Shown piece by piece: positions 1 through 8,501 of a DNA stretch of 33,503 bases; position 1 is the first letter of the stretch; every line of letters starts with the position of its first letter. The stretch comes from Bacillota bacterium. GTDB lineage: Bacteria; Bacillota; DSM-12270; Thermacetogeniales; Thermacetogeniaceae. The notes beneath the pieces were generated by a model. It was not told the origin of the DNA. It saw only the letters and a list, made by a program, of their open reading frames with translations, and searched no databases. Location: positions 1 to 33,503 of the forward strand of contig JARYLU010000031.1 of the NCBI GenBank assembly GCA_029907475.1. The letters run 5' to 3'. Position numbers and translations under genes: made by a program.

Positions 1-69
1 TGGATCACTTTTGCTTTATCACTGGTGGATCACTTTCACATTATCAGGTGGATCAATTCTATATTGACA
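1..69. mobile_element. Terminal end of an IS21-family element (rest lies left of the window)
   Basis: Three spaced copies of a roughly 22-25 bp repeat built on GTGGATCAcTTT...ATTATCA lie head to tail and end in TTGACA at base 69. Multiple terminal repeats of this kind, ending in the TG...CA dinucleotides, are typical of IS21-family elements, where they bind the IstA transposase. The insertion lies inside hsdS: the reading frame is normal HsdS down to about base 70 and then continues into the repeats. The istA/istB genes would lie outside the window, so the family call rests on the end structure alone. Confidence 0.7.
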
Positions 70-1215
70 AACGCACCTTTGCTCTTCAGCATGGGGTACT
101 GGTGCCCAGAGATTCAGAACACGCTCAACTGCAAGCCCAGGTTGGGCAGCCGCCATTGAATATTGGTTCAAGTTCATGGCTTCGAGTAATGCAGCAAACC
201 ACTGGAGGTCATGACCACCATACAATGAAACAACGACGGCGTGTTCAGAAGCCCAAAATCGACCTTGAACAAGATGGACATTGCCACAGAGTGCCCCCTG
301 ACGACCAATCAGTATGAATTCACCTTCATGAGTAAAGTCAGATGTGTAACCTCGAACTCCATTACCGCCGTAAACTGGGAAATCGCCTGATGGTTCGATT
401 GACTGGTTAGTAATATTTGCTCCAGCCTTCATTCTGCATAGCGTCTTCAGACGCCGCACCTCCCAATGCGCCGGTACCTCACCCAGCCACTCCACACCGG
501 AGGGCTTATAGGCTGGATAGGGCTGGCCGGTGCGGACGTCGATTCTCCCGGTGACGGCCTGGCTGATGAGCGCCTGCTTGTACTCCTCCAGCAGTTTGAT
601 CAGTTTCTGCTTGGCGCGGATGTAGCGCCGAATCCGCCGGTCCATGTAATCGAGGAAGCGGACGATGGCGGCTTGTTCGGCAAGGGGTGGGAGGGGTACC
701 GACGTCGACTTGATAGCGTGGTGCGAAAGCCCGTAACGCGTTACCCCCTTGGCTTCGACATGAAACTGGTAAGCGACCGGGCGACTCTGAAGGGCGCGAA
801 GCAAGAACGCGCCTTCGGCCGACTGCTTCGGGCGTAAAAGGGCCAGATGGTAGCCGCTGATTAGGTCCGGCGCGGAGGACTCGACGAGCGCGGGCACCCC
901 AATATCATCCCAGGCTTCTGAATCCTTCGTGATCAGCACGTCGCCGTGTTCCAGGCGGAACCGCTCGATCTCTTCTGCGGATGCCGTCGCCTTCATAAAT
1001 TCCATGTTGGCGCGGATTCGGTCGTGCTTGTACACATCCACGTAGTTACAGAGGCGAACGGGTTCCTCGCCCTCCTTTGAGTGCTTGTCAACATTGCTGA
1101 CTCGCATCTCCACGATGTTGCGTACGCGCCGCACCTCCCAATGCGCCGGCACCTCCCCCAGCCACGGCACGCCGGAGTCCTTGTAAGCAGGATATGGTTT
1201 GAGATCGCGGATCAT
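19..1215 (-). CDS. hsdS: Type I restriction specificity subunit HsdS, C-terminally truncated
   Basis: HsdS binds the bipartite DNA target of a type I restriction-modification enzyme and docks the two HsdM subunits. Two target-recognition domains are visible. Each is preceded by the same sequence (PYPAYK.SGV.WLGEVPAHWEVRR, near residues 7-30 and 230-253). The central conserved helix (PLAEQAAIVRFLDYMDRRI to QALISQAVTGRIDV, about residues 180-228) separates them. The second copy of that helix is missing: the protein reads normally to ...PHAEEQRCV and then runs about 15 residues into an IS21 end. Roughly 45-50 C-terminal residues are lost, including one of the two long helices. The ATG overlaps the stop of the upstream ATPase gene as ATGA, so the two are translationally coupled. 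Some C-terminally shortened HsdS proteins can still work as dimers, so loss of function is likely but not certain. Confidence 0.85.
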   Translation of the reverse strand: MIRDLKPYPAYKDSGVPWLGEVPAHWEVRRVRNIVEMRVSNVDKHSKEGEEPVRLCNYVDVYKHDRIRANMEFMKATASAEEIERFRLEHGDVLITKDSEAWDDIGVPALVESSAPDLISGYHLALLRPKQSAEGAFLLRALQSRPVAYQFHVEAKGVTRYGLSHHAIKSTSVPLPPLAEQAAIVRFLDYMDRRIRRYIRAKQKLIKLLEEYKQALISQAVTGRIDVRTGQPYPAYKPSGVEWLGEVPAHWEVRRLKTLCRMKAGANITNQSIEPSGDFPVYGGNGVRGYTSDFTHEGEFILIGRQGALCGNVHLVQGRFWASEHAVVVSLYGGHDLQWFAALLEAMNLNQYSMAAAQPGLAVERVLNLWAPVPHAEEQRCVCQYRIDPPDNVKVIHQ

Positions 1216-3443
1216 GCGCCCGCCCCCTTCATTACCTCACAAAGCGACTCGTAATGATCTCTATCCTTCCTCTCAAGCGCATCCAAGACCATCTTGACGC
1301 ACCTCTGTGCATTGGACACAAAATCCGGGTGTTGCAGCGATCTGCCAAGGCTTTGCAGATGCGAAGCATCATCTGCAAACTTTTGTATCTCTAGCCTTTG
1401 CTCAGGCGAATCAAGCAGCAAATCAAGCTTCTCAGACCAAGAACGAATGCTCGGTTTGCGAAAGCCCAAGTAAGCCTCAAGAAACTTGCGGAGGAGATTC
1501 GGTGCCGTAAAGGCATCATGTAGTGACGGGTTTAGTGCTGTGGCGAAGGCATGTAATTGCGAGAAGACGAACTCATATTCCGACTTGAACTTTCTGAGCA
1601 ACGTGGGCAGGTCTCTAAGATCGGCAAACGGTTCTCCAGCAGAACTGACTGATCGCCAAACATAGTAGGCCCTTGTGTCTGCCTTGTTGCTGCCACCTTT
1701 CCTTTCATTCAGCCACCTGGCCTTTAAGAGGTTGAACAACTCCGAGTTATGGGTGGAAACAAAAAGCTGCCGGCTATTTTCAAGCCGCTCGCCAATCAGT
1801 GCGTATACCGCGTATATGTGATTCGAGTCCAAACTCGAAACCGGGTCATCAACGAATACAATCGTGTCGCTAAGCGTTGCGCCTTTTGCTTCAAGGCTCG
1901 TGAGGAAATAAGCGAAGGTTACGGCAGTTTTTTCTCCGTCACTCAGGTGTGTCGCGATACGACCGTCTCTATGAAACTGAAACTGGTCATCGCCTACACT
2001 AACTACTTCGATATTGTTACCCGGCAACAGATGTCTCAAGAGATCGTTGAGTTTTGTCGCTCCGACAGATGACTCCTTTATCCTTTGTTCTATCTTCTGA
2101 ATCTGCGACTCGATACGTCTCAGGATCTCTTTCGTGCGGTCAAGCCGCCTACTTATCCGAAGTATTTCGGCTTCCTTTTGTTCTATTCCGTTCTCTAGGA
2201 AATGGCGTGCGGCATAGTGACGCTCTAGTGCTGTTTTTGCTTCGTCTTTCGCCTTGTCTATCTGTGATACTTTGTGGTTATGCTGCTCTATAATCTGGTT
2301 TAACGTTTCGATAAGCTGCTGTCCTTGATCGGCACGCCTCAGGTCACCCTCCCATTTGCTCTGCCTTTCGATCGCTACTTGCTTCTGTTTTAACGCGTCG
2401 ATCAGCTGGTCCCGTAGAGCAGTTGCCCACTGAATCCAATCACAAAGTTGACTGGTCATCTGTGAAAAGCTCTGCCTAAACTCTGGTAGAATGCGCATTT
2501 CATCGGGGACGACCGGGTTCAGACTAATGGTATTAATCTGCCTTATTTTGTGCTCTATTTCTTTGACTAGGTTTTCGTACTCTTCTGAGAAGTGTCCGTG
2601 TAGTTCTTCTAGTCGGGCTGTTGTCAAAGCCCCCCCACAGAACTCACAGGTGGACGCATCTTTATGTAGCAATAAACCTTGCCGAACCCAGCTCTCAACT
2701 TCCCGATTCTGTTTAAGGCGTTCGATGGCCCGTTGCGAGGCGGTCTGATTAAGTAACTCGTTAACCTCTCCGGCGAGTAAAACGAAATCTGGAAGCGTAC
2801 CTGAGACTGGCGACACATTGTAGAACTGATCGCCGCTTTTCAGCGTCGAGAGCCGTGCTGATACGTCGTCGTCGGCCATGATATATATAGCGGGGTTATG
2901 CCTAACCTCCCCGATTCGTTGGTTCAGTTTTGGACGCTCAAATCTTGGGTCACCCAATAGATTGCGTATGTCTCGCGCCTTGTCAGTGCCGAGCTTGTCG
3001 AGTTCATTTGTGATTGCTTTCTGTTTTTCCGAGAAGTCGCCCGCGAGTCTTTCAACGCGAGCGCGCCGCTTGGTTAGCTGCTCAAGCTGCTTCCTTAATG
3101 CGATATTCTCCTCCCCTACGATAAAAATGGACGGGGCGGAGTAATCTCCACTGAAGTTGGCCTCGACGTAATCACGGTTGAAGACTCGTACAGCCGGGCT
3201 GGCTGACAAATCTGCGGAGGAGACTTGTGAACCGTCTTCTGTTGACAATTGAAAACGTGCCGCAGAATACTCCGTACTTAACTTCTTGTGCTCAAGCGCC
3301 TGAAAAATGCGGGATAGTGTAGTCTTACCGGAGTAGTTCCAACCATAGATTAGGTTCAACTTGGCAAACTCCGGGAGAGTGTCATTCCAGCGAAAATCGC
3401 GAAAAATACCAAACTGTGTGATAAACTCGATCCGCTTAATCAT
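1212..3443 (-). CDS. rloC: RloC-like AAA ATPase, probable anticodon nuclease
   Basis: This 743-aa protein has the layout of the AAA_13 (PrrC/RloC) family. Visible parts are Walker A GWNYSGKTT at residues 34-42, long charged coiled coils around a single CxxC (CEFCGG near residue 263) resembling a zinc hook, an ABC-type signature LSDGEKT near 498, and Walker B IVFVDDPVSSLD near 531. The C-terminal segment keeps R652-x3-E656 followed by H695 in an ADDASH context, matching the Arg-Glu-His triad known for PrrC/RloC anticodon nucleases. Family members cleave tRNA anticodon loops when DNA restriction is compromised, and they often sit inside type I hsd loci as here. I chose the ATG at 3443 because it overlaps the hsdM stop by 8 bases; the reading frame upstream of it is hsdM read out of frame. 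Anticodon nuclease activity is inferred, not shown. Confidence 0.8.
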   Translation of the reverse strand: MIKRIEFITQFGIFRDFRWNDTLPEFAKLNLIYGWNYSGKTTLSRIFQALEHKKLSTEYSAARFQLSTEDGSQVSSADLSASPAVRVFNRDYVEANFSGDYSAPSIFIVGEENIALRKQLEQLTKRRARVERLAGDFSEKQKAITNELDKLGTDKARDIRNLLGDPRFERPKLNQRIGEVRHNPAIYIMADDDVSARLSTLKSGDQFYNVSPVSGTLPDFVLLAGEVNELLNQTASQRAIERLKQNREVESWVRQGLLLHKDASTCEFCGGALTTARLEELHGHFSEEYENLVKEIEHKIRQINTISLNPVVPDEMRILPEFRQSFSQMTSQLCDWIQWATALRDQLIDALKQKQVAIERQSKWEGDLRRADQGQQLIETLNQIIEQHNHKVSQIDKAKDEAKTALERHYAARHFLENGIEQKEAEILRISRRLDRTKEILRRIESQIQKIEQRIKESSVGATKLNDLLRHLLPGNNIEVVSVGDDQFQFHRDGRIATHLSDGEKTAVTFAYFLTSLEAKGATLSDTIVFVDDPVSSLDSNHIYAVYALIGERLENSRQLFVSTHNSELFNLLKARWLNERKGGSNKADTRAYYVWRSVSSAGEPFADLRDLPTLLRKFKSEYEFVFSQLHAFATALNPSLHDAFTAPNLLRKFLEAYLGFRKPSIRSWSEKLDLLLDSPEQRLEIQKFADDASHLQSLGRSLQHPDFVSNAQRCVKMVLDALERKDRDHYESLCEVMKGAGA

Positions 3444-5465
3444 TGGTAATTCCCCCCAAAACCTCCGCCAGCAACCCCTCGGCCTCCCTCTCCACTGCCA
3501 GTAGATCGGCACGGATTTCCTCGAGGGTTCGCAATGCCTTGGGCTTGTAAAAGTAGCGGTTGAAGTTGATCTCGTAGCCGATCTTGACGCTCGCCGGGTC
3601 GTACCAGGCATCCGGCACGTAGGGCAGCACCTCGCGGCGCAGGAAAGCCTCGATCGCCGTGCGCTGGTCTTCCAGGCTCGGCAGGTAGCCAGGCTGATGG
3701 CACGCCGGGCACTCAAGGAAGGGGATCTGCTCGCTGTCGCGAAGCTCTGTGTCCGGCTCGTACTCCACCACGCGCGGCTTGCCGTGAATGGTAGCCTCGA
3801 ACAGGCCGCGAAGCGGATCGGGCGCGGTGCCGGGTTTGTGAATCTTCTTGATGACCGGCGGTGCGTCGTCGGCGCGCTCGGCCGTTTCCCGAAGCGCCTT
3901 GATCTCCTTGGGAGTGTAGGCGCGCTCGGGGTCGATGCCTTTCAGGCGCAGGGGGCGTTCCACCGTCACCTTCCAGTAGCCGAAGGCCGCGTTGGGGAAG
4001 ATCTTGGACTGCTCGGTCTCCTCGAATTGGAGGAAGGTGTCGAGGATGAGGCGGATGTCCTCTTCGGACAGCTCGCAGTTCTTCTTGCCCAGGTTCTTGC
4101 GCAGGGGCTTGTACCACTGCATGGCATCGATGAGCTGCACGCGGCCTTTTCGGTGCTCGGGCTTCCTGTTCGTGAGCACCCAGATATAGGTGGCGATGCC
4201 GGTGTTGTAGAACATGTTGAGCGGCAGGGCGACGATCGCCTCGAGCAGTCGTTTTCGATGATCCAGCAGCGGATGTTGCTCTCGCCCTGGCCCGCGTCCC
4301 CCGTGAACAGCGACGAGCCGTTGTGCACCTCGGCGATGCGACTGCCGAGCTTGGTGCCGTGCTTCATCTTGCAGAGCATATTGGCGAGGAACAACAGTTG
4401 GCCGTCGCTCGAGCGGGTGATGAGCGACAGCTCCTCGCCCCGGTGCTGCACGACGAAGCGTGGATCCTTGACGCCGCTTTTGCCGCCCATGCGCTCGAGG
4501 TCGCTCTTCCAGCTCTTCCCATAGGGTGGGTTGGAGAGCATGAAATCGAACTCGCGCCCGGGGAAGGCGTCGTTGGCAAGCGTCGAGTGCTCGGGGCCGC
4601 CGACGATGTTGTCGGCCGCGTCGCCCTCGCCCTTGAGCAGCAGGTCGGCTTTGCAGATGGCGTAGGTCTCGGCGTTGATCTCCTGGCCGAAAAGATGCAC
4701 CGAGACCTGCTTGCCGCGCTCTTTCGCCAGTTGCAACAGGGTTTCCTCGGCCACCGTGAGCATTCCGCCGGTGCCGCAGGCGCCGTCGTAGAGCAGGTAG
4801 GTGCCGGATTCGATCTGGTCGGCGATCGGCTCGAAGATCAGGCGGGCCATCAGCCTCACGGCATCGCGCGGGGTCCAGTGCTCGCCGGCTTCTTCGTTGT
4901 TTTCCTCGTTGAAGCGGCGCACCAGCTCCTCGAAGATGGTGCCCATGGCGTGATTGTCGAGGCCGGGCAGCCGGACGGTGCCGTCGCTGTTGAGCACAGG
5001 GTAAGGACTCAGGTTGATGGACGGGTCGAGGAACTTCTCGATGAGCGTGCCCAGGGCGTCGGCTTTGGCCAGGCGGGGGATTTGGTTGCGGAACTCGAAG
5101 TTGTCGATGATCTCCTGCACGTTGGGCGAGAAGCCATCGAGGTAGGCGCGAAAATCCGCCTCCAGTTGCTGGCGGCTGGCACGCGCCTTGAGGTCGCGTA
5201 GCGTGAAGGGGGAGGTGTTGTAGAAGGCTTGACCAGCGACCTGTCGCAGAGCAGCGTCTTGGTGTACGATCCCCGCTTTGTCGAGCGAAGCTTTCATGTC
5301 GAGCACGGCCTGCTTGGTGGGCTCCAATACCGCATCCAGTCGGCGGATCACGGTCATCGGGAGAATGACGTCACGGTACTTGCCGCGCACGTAGAGGTCG
5401 CGCAACACGTCGTCGGCGATGCCCCAAATGAAATTGGTGATCCAGGTGAGTTGGCCGTTTTCCAT
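3436..5465 (-). pseudogene. hsdM: Type I restriction methyltransferase subunit HsdM, single-base frameshift
   Basis: HsdM transfers a methyl group from S-adenosylmethionine to adenine in the HsdS-chosen site. The first part (5465 down to about 4248) has the N-terminal helical domain, motif I YDGACGTGGML and catalytic motif IV SNPPYG. The reading frame then shifts: the expected ...IIENDLLEAIVALP reads IIENDCSRR because one G on the plus strand is missing between 4248 and 4249. The C-terminal part continues correctly in another frame (Met at 4215, MFYNTGIATYIWVL, to the stop at 3436) and includes a CPAC...-type insertion. Joined, the two parts give about 676 residues and a complete HsdM. The start has a good ribosome site (GGAGGAAGG, 6 nt away). 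The missing base could be a true mutation or an assembly error. The stop overlaps the RloC-like start. Confidence 0.85.
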
Positions 5466-5466
5466 G

Positions 5467-5813
5467 TTAAACCTTCCTCCACAAAGGTTGCATACTTTCT
5501 AGTGACGGCGAGCCATACTTCCAGCGCTTATCCTCCCGTAGTCGCTCACCGCCCCACTCCTTCATGTTAAAGGGCAGGGCGCCTCTTTGACGTAGTACTC
5601 CGTATTGGCCGGATCGGTAACGGCGCGCGTCAGGAACCGGTGCCGGTTTTCAAAAGCGTCCGAGAGGTATTTCAAAAAGAGCAGCCCGAGGACGATGTGC
5701 TTGTATTCCGCTGCCTCCACCGTGCCCCGCAGCCGGTTCGCCGCCGACCAGAGCCGGTCGGCGAATTCGAGGTCGCCGTTACCGTTTTTTACCGCGCTTT
5801 TCCTTTTCGCCAT
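5467..5813 (-). pseudogene. Relic of a second, different hsdM with a large internal deletion
   Basis: The first 80 residues are a typical HsdM N-terminal domain (LWSAANRLRG...AEYKHIVLGLLFLKYLSDAFE), starting at ATG 5813. The frame then breaks near 5575. What follows in the next frame reads PFNMKEWGGERLREDKRWKYG, which is the stretch at and after the NPPF catalytic motif in the NPPF-type HsdM subfamily. Several hundred residues between the two are gone, including motif I, and everything after motif IV is gone too. This subfamily differs from the intact-looking neighbour at 3436-5465, which uses NPPY and a different N-terminus. The relic therefore comes from an older R-M system rather than a duplication. 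Confidence 0.7.
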
Positions 5814-6007
5814 AACCTTCTCCCGCAGGATGAACCGAAAGTTTTACCAAACAGCCGGTTTTTAGAGGTTCAAACCGTAAAGGCGCGTACTGCCGTAACT
5901 GCCGTTTCTTGCTTTATTCGCCAATCGCCGCCATTTTTCCTGCCGAAGCCCTTACAACGTCAACCGTCTCGCCTCATCCGGCATACAGGTCGATTCAGAT
6001 GTTCGTG

Positions 6008-6214
6008 TCAGTCACATGGATCCGCCGGGAATCCGCCATGCCGCTCGGCCACCTCCCGCCAAAATTCAGCCAGGGATTTGGCGAGCAGTTCGGAGGCACG
6101 GGATTCTGAGATCAGATCCTCCGCAAGCGCACGCATCACGAGTCGTTCCATCCGCTTTGGTTCCTCGGGGGGCAGAGCATCGCCAATTAACAACTGCTTA
6201 ACAATATTTAACAA
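6008..6214 (-). pseudogene. Fragment with a short HTH-like C-terminal motif of XRE/ImmA-type proteins
   Basis: The 68-aa reading frame contains RALAEDLISESRASELLAKSLAEFWR. This resembles the C-terminal helix-turn-helix-like segment (aLxxGlISegrAAELLG.sLxEF) seen in ImmA/IrrE-type peptidases and some XRE antitoxins. There is no peptidase HExxH and no full N-terminal domain. The only in-frame start is a TTG with no ribosome site, and a stop lies six codons upstream. A 3' relic is more likely than a working gene. It runs convergent to the neighbouring intergenic region and overlaps the Pho box of the alkaline phosphatase on the other strand. Confidence 0.35.
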
Positions 6215-6264
6215 GCAATTATCCGGCCATCAATCGAAACTTAACATGAAGCTGTTAAGATAAT
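6187..6264 (+). promoter_or_regulatory. Pho box (PhoP binding repeats) and promoter of the alkaline phosphatase gene
   Basis: TTAACA occurs at 6187, 6198 and 6208, with a weaker fourth copy TTATCC at 6219, giving spacings of 5, 4 and 5 bases. Direct repeats of TT(A/T/C)ACA every 11 bases or so are the known binding pattern of the Bacillus-type response regulator PhoP. A further TTAACA lies at 6241, and a -10-like GATAAT sits at 6259-6264 with no good -35, as expected for an activator-dependent promoter. This predicts induction by phosphate starvation. Confidence 0.7.
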
Positions 6265-6294
6265 ACCCAAAATATTTTATTTGGAGGTGTCGGT

Positions 6295-7917
6295 ATGACC
6301 AAAACCGTGAAGAGAGTTTCGGCTATCCTCATTGTTTTGCTCCTGTTGGTGAGCGTTTCTGTCCCCCCCGCCGGCGCGGCGGGCACCCCTGCCGTAAAGA
6401 ATGTGATCCTCTTGATCCCGGACGGCATGAGCGTCGGCGGTACAACCCTGGCGAGGTGGTATAAAGGCGGCACACCCCTGGCCCTGGACGAAATGGCCTG
6501 CGGCCTGGTGCGCACTTACCCTGCTGATGCCCCCATCACGGACTCCGCACCTGCGGCAACGGCTTATGCCAGCGGTTTTAAATCCCATACGGGCTACCTG
6601 GGGGTGCTCCCCGATGTGGCCAACATGCCCGGCCTCCAGCCCATCCCCAAGGGTGATGAAAGGAAACCGGTGGCCGCCATTCTCGAAGCAGCAAAACTGG
6701 CGGGAAAAGCTACGGGACTGGTGGTTACCTGTGAAATACCCCATGCCACCCCGGCGGCCTTTTCCTCCCATTACCCGGACCGGAACAACTATGACGACAT
6801 CCTCGAACAGCAGGTATATAGTGGAATAGATGTGGTACTGGGCGGCGGTTCCAAGTTCCTGGAACCCGGGACCAGAAAGGATAAGGAAGATTTAATTAAG
6901 GTTATCAAGGACCTGGGTTATGACTATGTAACCACGCCGGAAGCCCTTCGCAAGTCCACTTCCAGCAAGTTGTGGGGGATGTTTGCTCCCAAAGATCTAA
7001 GTTATGATTTTGACCGTGATCCGGCAAAACAGCCCAGTCTGGCGGAAATGACCAGCAAAGCCATTGAGGTGCTTTCTAAAGATAAGGACGGATTCTTTCT
7101 GATGGTGGAAGGGAGCAAAATAGACTGGGCCGCCCATGCCAATGACCCGGTAGGCGTAATCAGCGATATCCTGGCCTTTGACAACGCAGTAAAGGTAGCG
7201 CTGGACTTTGCCAAAAAGGATAAGCACACCGTTGTCATCGCAGTAACCGACCACGGTAACGGTGGAATCACCATCGGAGACCGGGAGACCAGCAAAAATT
7301 ACGACGAGCTGCCCCTTTCCGCATTCATCGACCCTTTAAAGAAGGCCAAGCTGACCGCTGAAGGCATCGAGAAAAAATTAAACGCCGACAGGAGCAACAT
7401 CAAAGAAGTGATGGCGAATTATTACGGCATCACCGATCTGACGGAGGCTGAAATCAAAGCAATCAAAGAGGCCAAACCAGGCAAGTTAAATTACGTTGTG
7501 GGACCGATGATCAGCAAGCGGGCACATATCGGGTGGACCACCAACGGCCACACCGGCGAAGATGTGGTCCTGTACGCGTGCTCGCCGACCGGCGACCGGC
7601 CCACGGGAGTGGTTGAAAACACAGAAATAGCCAGGTACATGGAGAGAGTACTGGGTCTTAGCTTACAGGAAACCACCAAAAAGCTCTTCGTACCGGCAAG
7701 GACCGCTTTTGAGGCCAGGGGAGCCAGGGTGATGTGGGATGACGGTGATCCCCACAACCCCGTAGTGGTGGTTACCAAGGGCAATGATAAATTAAAATTG
7801 CCGGTAAACAAAAATCTTGCCGAAATCAACGGTAAGCTGGTTAAAATGAACGGCCTGACCGTTTATAATGGCGTGGCCACCTTTGTACCACAGGAAGCAC
7901 TTGATTTATTAAATTAA
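6295..7917 (+). CDS. phoA: Secreted alkaline phosphatase
   Basis: This metal-dependent phosphomonoesterase releases inorganic phosphate from organic phosphate esters outside the cytoplasm. The 540-aa protein starts with a Sec signal peptide (KR, then a Leu/Val-rich core, ending AGAAG near residue 29). Active-site signatures are PDGMS for the first metal aspartate, ITDSAPAATAYASG with the catalytic serine, EGSKIDWAAHAND, TDHGNGG, and GWTTNGHTGEDV for the remaining zinc and magnesium ligands. Length and motif order are those of the full family, with a C-terminal extension of about 80 residues after the last metal motif. The ribosome site GGAGGTG is at 6283-6289, five bases before ATG. The upstream Pho box links it to phosphate starvation. 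It appears to be transcribed alone, with a GC-rich hairpin downstream. Confidence 0.93.
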   Translation: MTKTVKRVSAILIVLLLLVSVSVPPAGAAGTPAVKNVILLIPDGMSVGGTTLARWYKGGTPLALDEMACGLVRTYPADAPITDSAPAATAYASGFKSHTGYLGVLPDVANMPGLQPIPKGDERKPVAAILEAAKLAGKATGLVVTCEIPHATPAAFSSHYPDRNNYDDILEQQVYSGIDVVLGGGSKFLEPGTRKDKEDLIKVIKDLGYDYVTTPEALRKSTSSKLWGMFAPKDLSYDFDRDPAKQPSLAEMTSKAIEVLSKDKDGFFLMVEGSKIDWAAHANDPVGVISDILAFDNAVKVALDFAKKDKHTVVIAVTDHGNGGITIGDRETSKNYDELPLSAFIDPLKKAKLTAEGIEKKLNADRSNIKEVMANYYGITDLTEAEIKAIKEAKPGKLNYVVGPMISKRAHIGWTTNGHTGEDVVLYACSPTGDRPTGVVENTEIARYMERVLGLSLQETTKKLFVPARTAFEARGARVMWDDGDPHNPVVVVTKGNDKLKLPVNKNLAEINGKLVKMNGLTVYNGVATFVPQEALDLLN

Positions 7918-7998
7918 ATCGAAGCCACTGCAACAGCCTGGATTTACGGCAGTAGATCCCTGTTAAGCAGTCCACGCATTCCCTCCCTCTTGCTTATA

Positions 7999-8030
7999 GC
8001 CCGCCTGCTCCGGCCATGGGGCAGGCGGGC
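7999..8030 (+). terminator. GC-rich hairpin after the alkaline phosphatase gene
   Basis: A perfect 10-bp stem (GCCCGCCTGC pairing with GCAGGCGGGC) closes a 12-base loop about 80 bases after the phosphatase stop. No run of T follows, only CGCTTCATCT, so termination may be weak or factor-assisted. Confidence 0.5.
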
Positions 8031-8086
8031 CGCTTCATCTCCCAGAAACACCTCAAGATCCTGTTTTCACCTATCCTCAGGCGCTA

Positions 8087-8148
8087 CCCCGGGCAGGATT
8101 ATGGCGAGGTGAGGGTTGCAAATCCCTTTTCATGGTAAAAGCAGATAG
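8087..8148 (+). repeat. Orphan copy of a vapC 3' end (duplicate of 16588-16649)
   Basis: These 62 bases match 16588-16649 with a single mismatch by eye. They encode the last 16 residues and stop of the PIN toxin at 16205-16639, plus ten bases after it. Upstream of 8087 nothing else of vapC is left, so this is a truncated remnant or a recombination scar. Its right edge abuts the broken small gene at 8149-8336. Confidence 0.75.
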
Positions 8149-8336
8149 CAGCTTCAATGTCTTTACCCCGGAAACCAGAAATCAAGGCCAACAGCGAAAA
8201 CGAACGAAAGTTGGGATCAACCAGTTCGGCGACTCTGGCAACGGCATCCACCAGGAGCCGCTGGCGGATTTCTGTCTCTCGAATTCTGCTCCTCAAGCTT
8301 ACGAATCTGCTCCTCAAATCCCTGATGTTTGTCCAA
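8149..8336 (-). pseudogene. Frameshifted, truncated small gene of unknown function
   Basis: A TTG start at 8336 follows a GGGGAGGG ribosome site and reads MDKHQGFEEQIRKLEEQ. One extra A in the GAATTC near 8283 shifts the frame. The other frame continues as IRETEIRQRLLVDAVARV and then VDPNFRSFSLLALISGFRGKD before meeting the vapC remnant. Joined, this gives about 60 residues of a charged, probably helical protein with no family I recognise. The first 12 residues match the leader peptide at 14328-14366 (MDEHQGFEERI), and the two upstream regions are similar too. Confidence 0.45.
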
Positions 8337-8417
8337 GAGGCTACCCTCCCCTCAGATGAGAACCCACTCTACGAACAGTCACATATAGTAACCTACAGCC
8401 TTTGCCGTGGAGTAAGG
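8304..8417 (-). repeat. Copy 1 of a promoter/leader module (partner at 14334-14444)
   Basis: About 110 bases, aligned by eye at roughly 85 percent identity, are shared with 14334-14444 in the same orientation. The module covers the region upstream of a TTG start, the GGGGAGGG ribosome site and the first 11 codons (M D K/E HQGFEE Q/R I). It ends at different genes in the two copies. Confidence 0.65.
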
Positions 8418-8501
8418 AACGCCGATTCCGCTGAGACCGCCCGTGCTCTGATCTTCGATAGCTTTCAGCGGCACGTCTGCCTAAGTCAGCAAGTTATCCA
8501 C

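Noticed and set aside
3440-3716. The upstream extension of the RloC-like frame (91 codons, MSARRAISLA...)
   Set aside because: It is the hsdM C-terminus read in another frame; the ATG at 3443 overlaps the hsdM stop and begins true family sequence.
6008-6201. Overlapping plus-strand frames opposite the HTH-like fragment
   Set aside because: They have no ribosome sites and low-complexity Pro/Arg composition; the minus-strand reading has the only recognisable motif.
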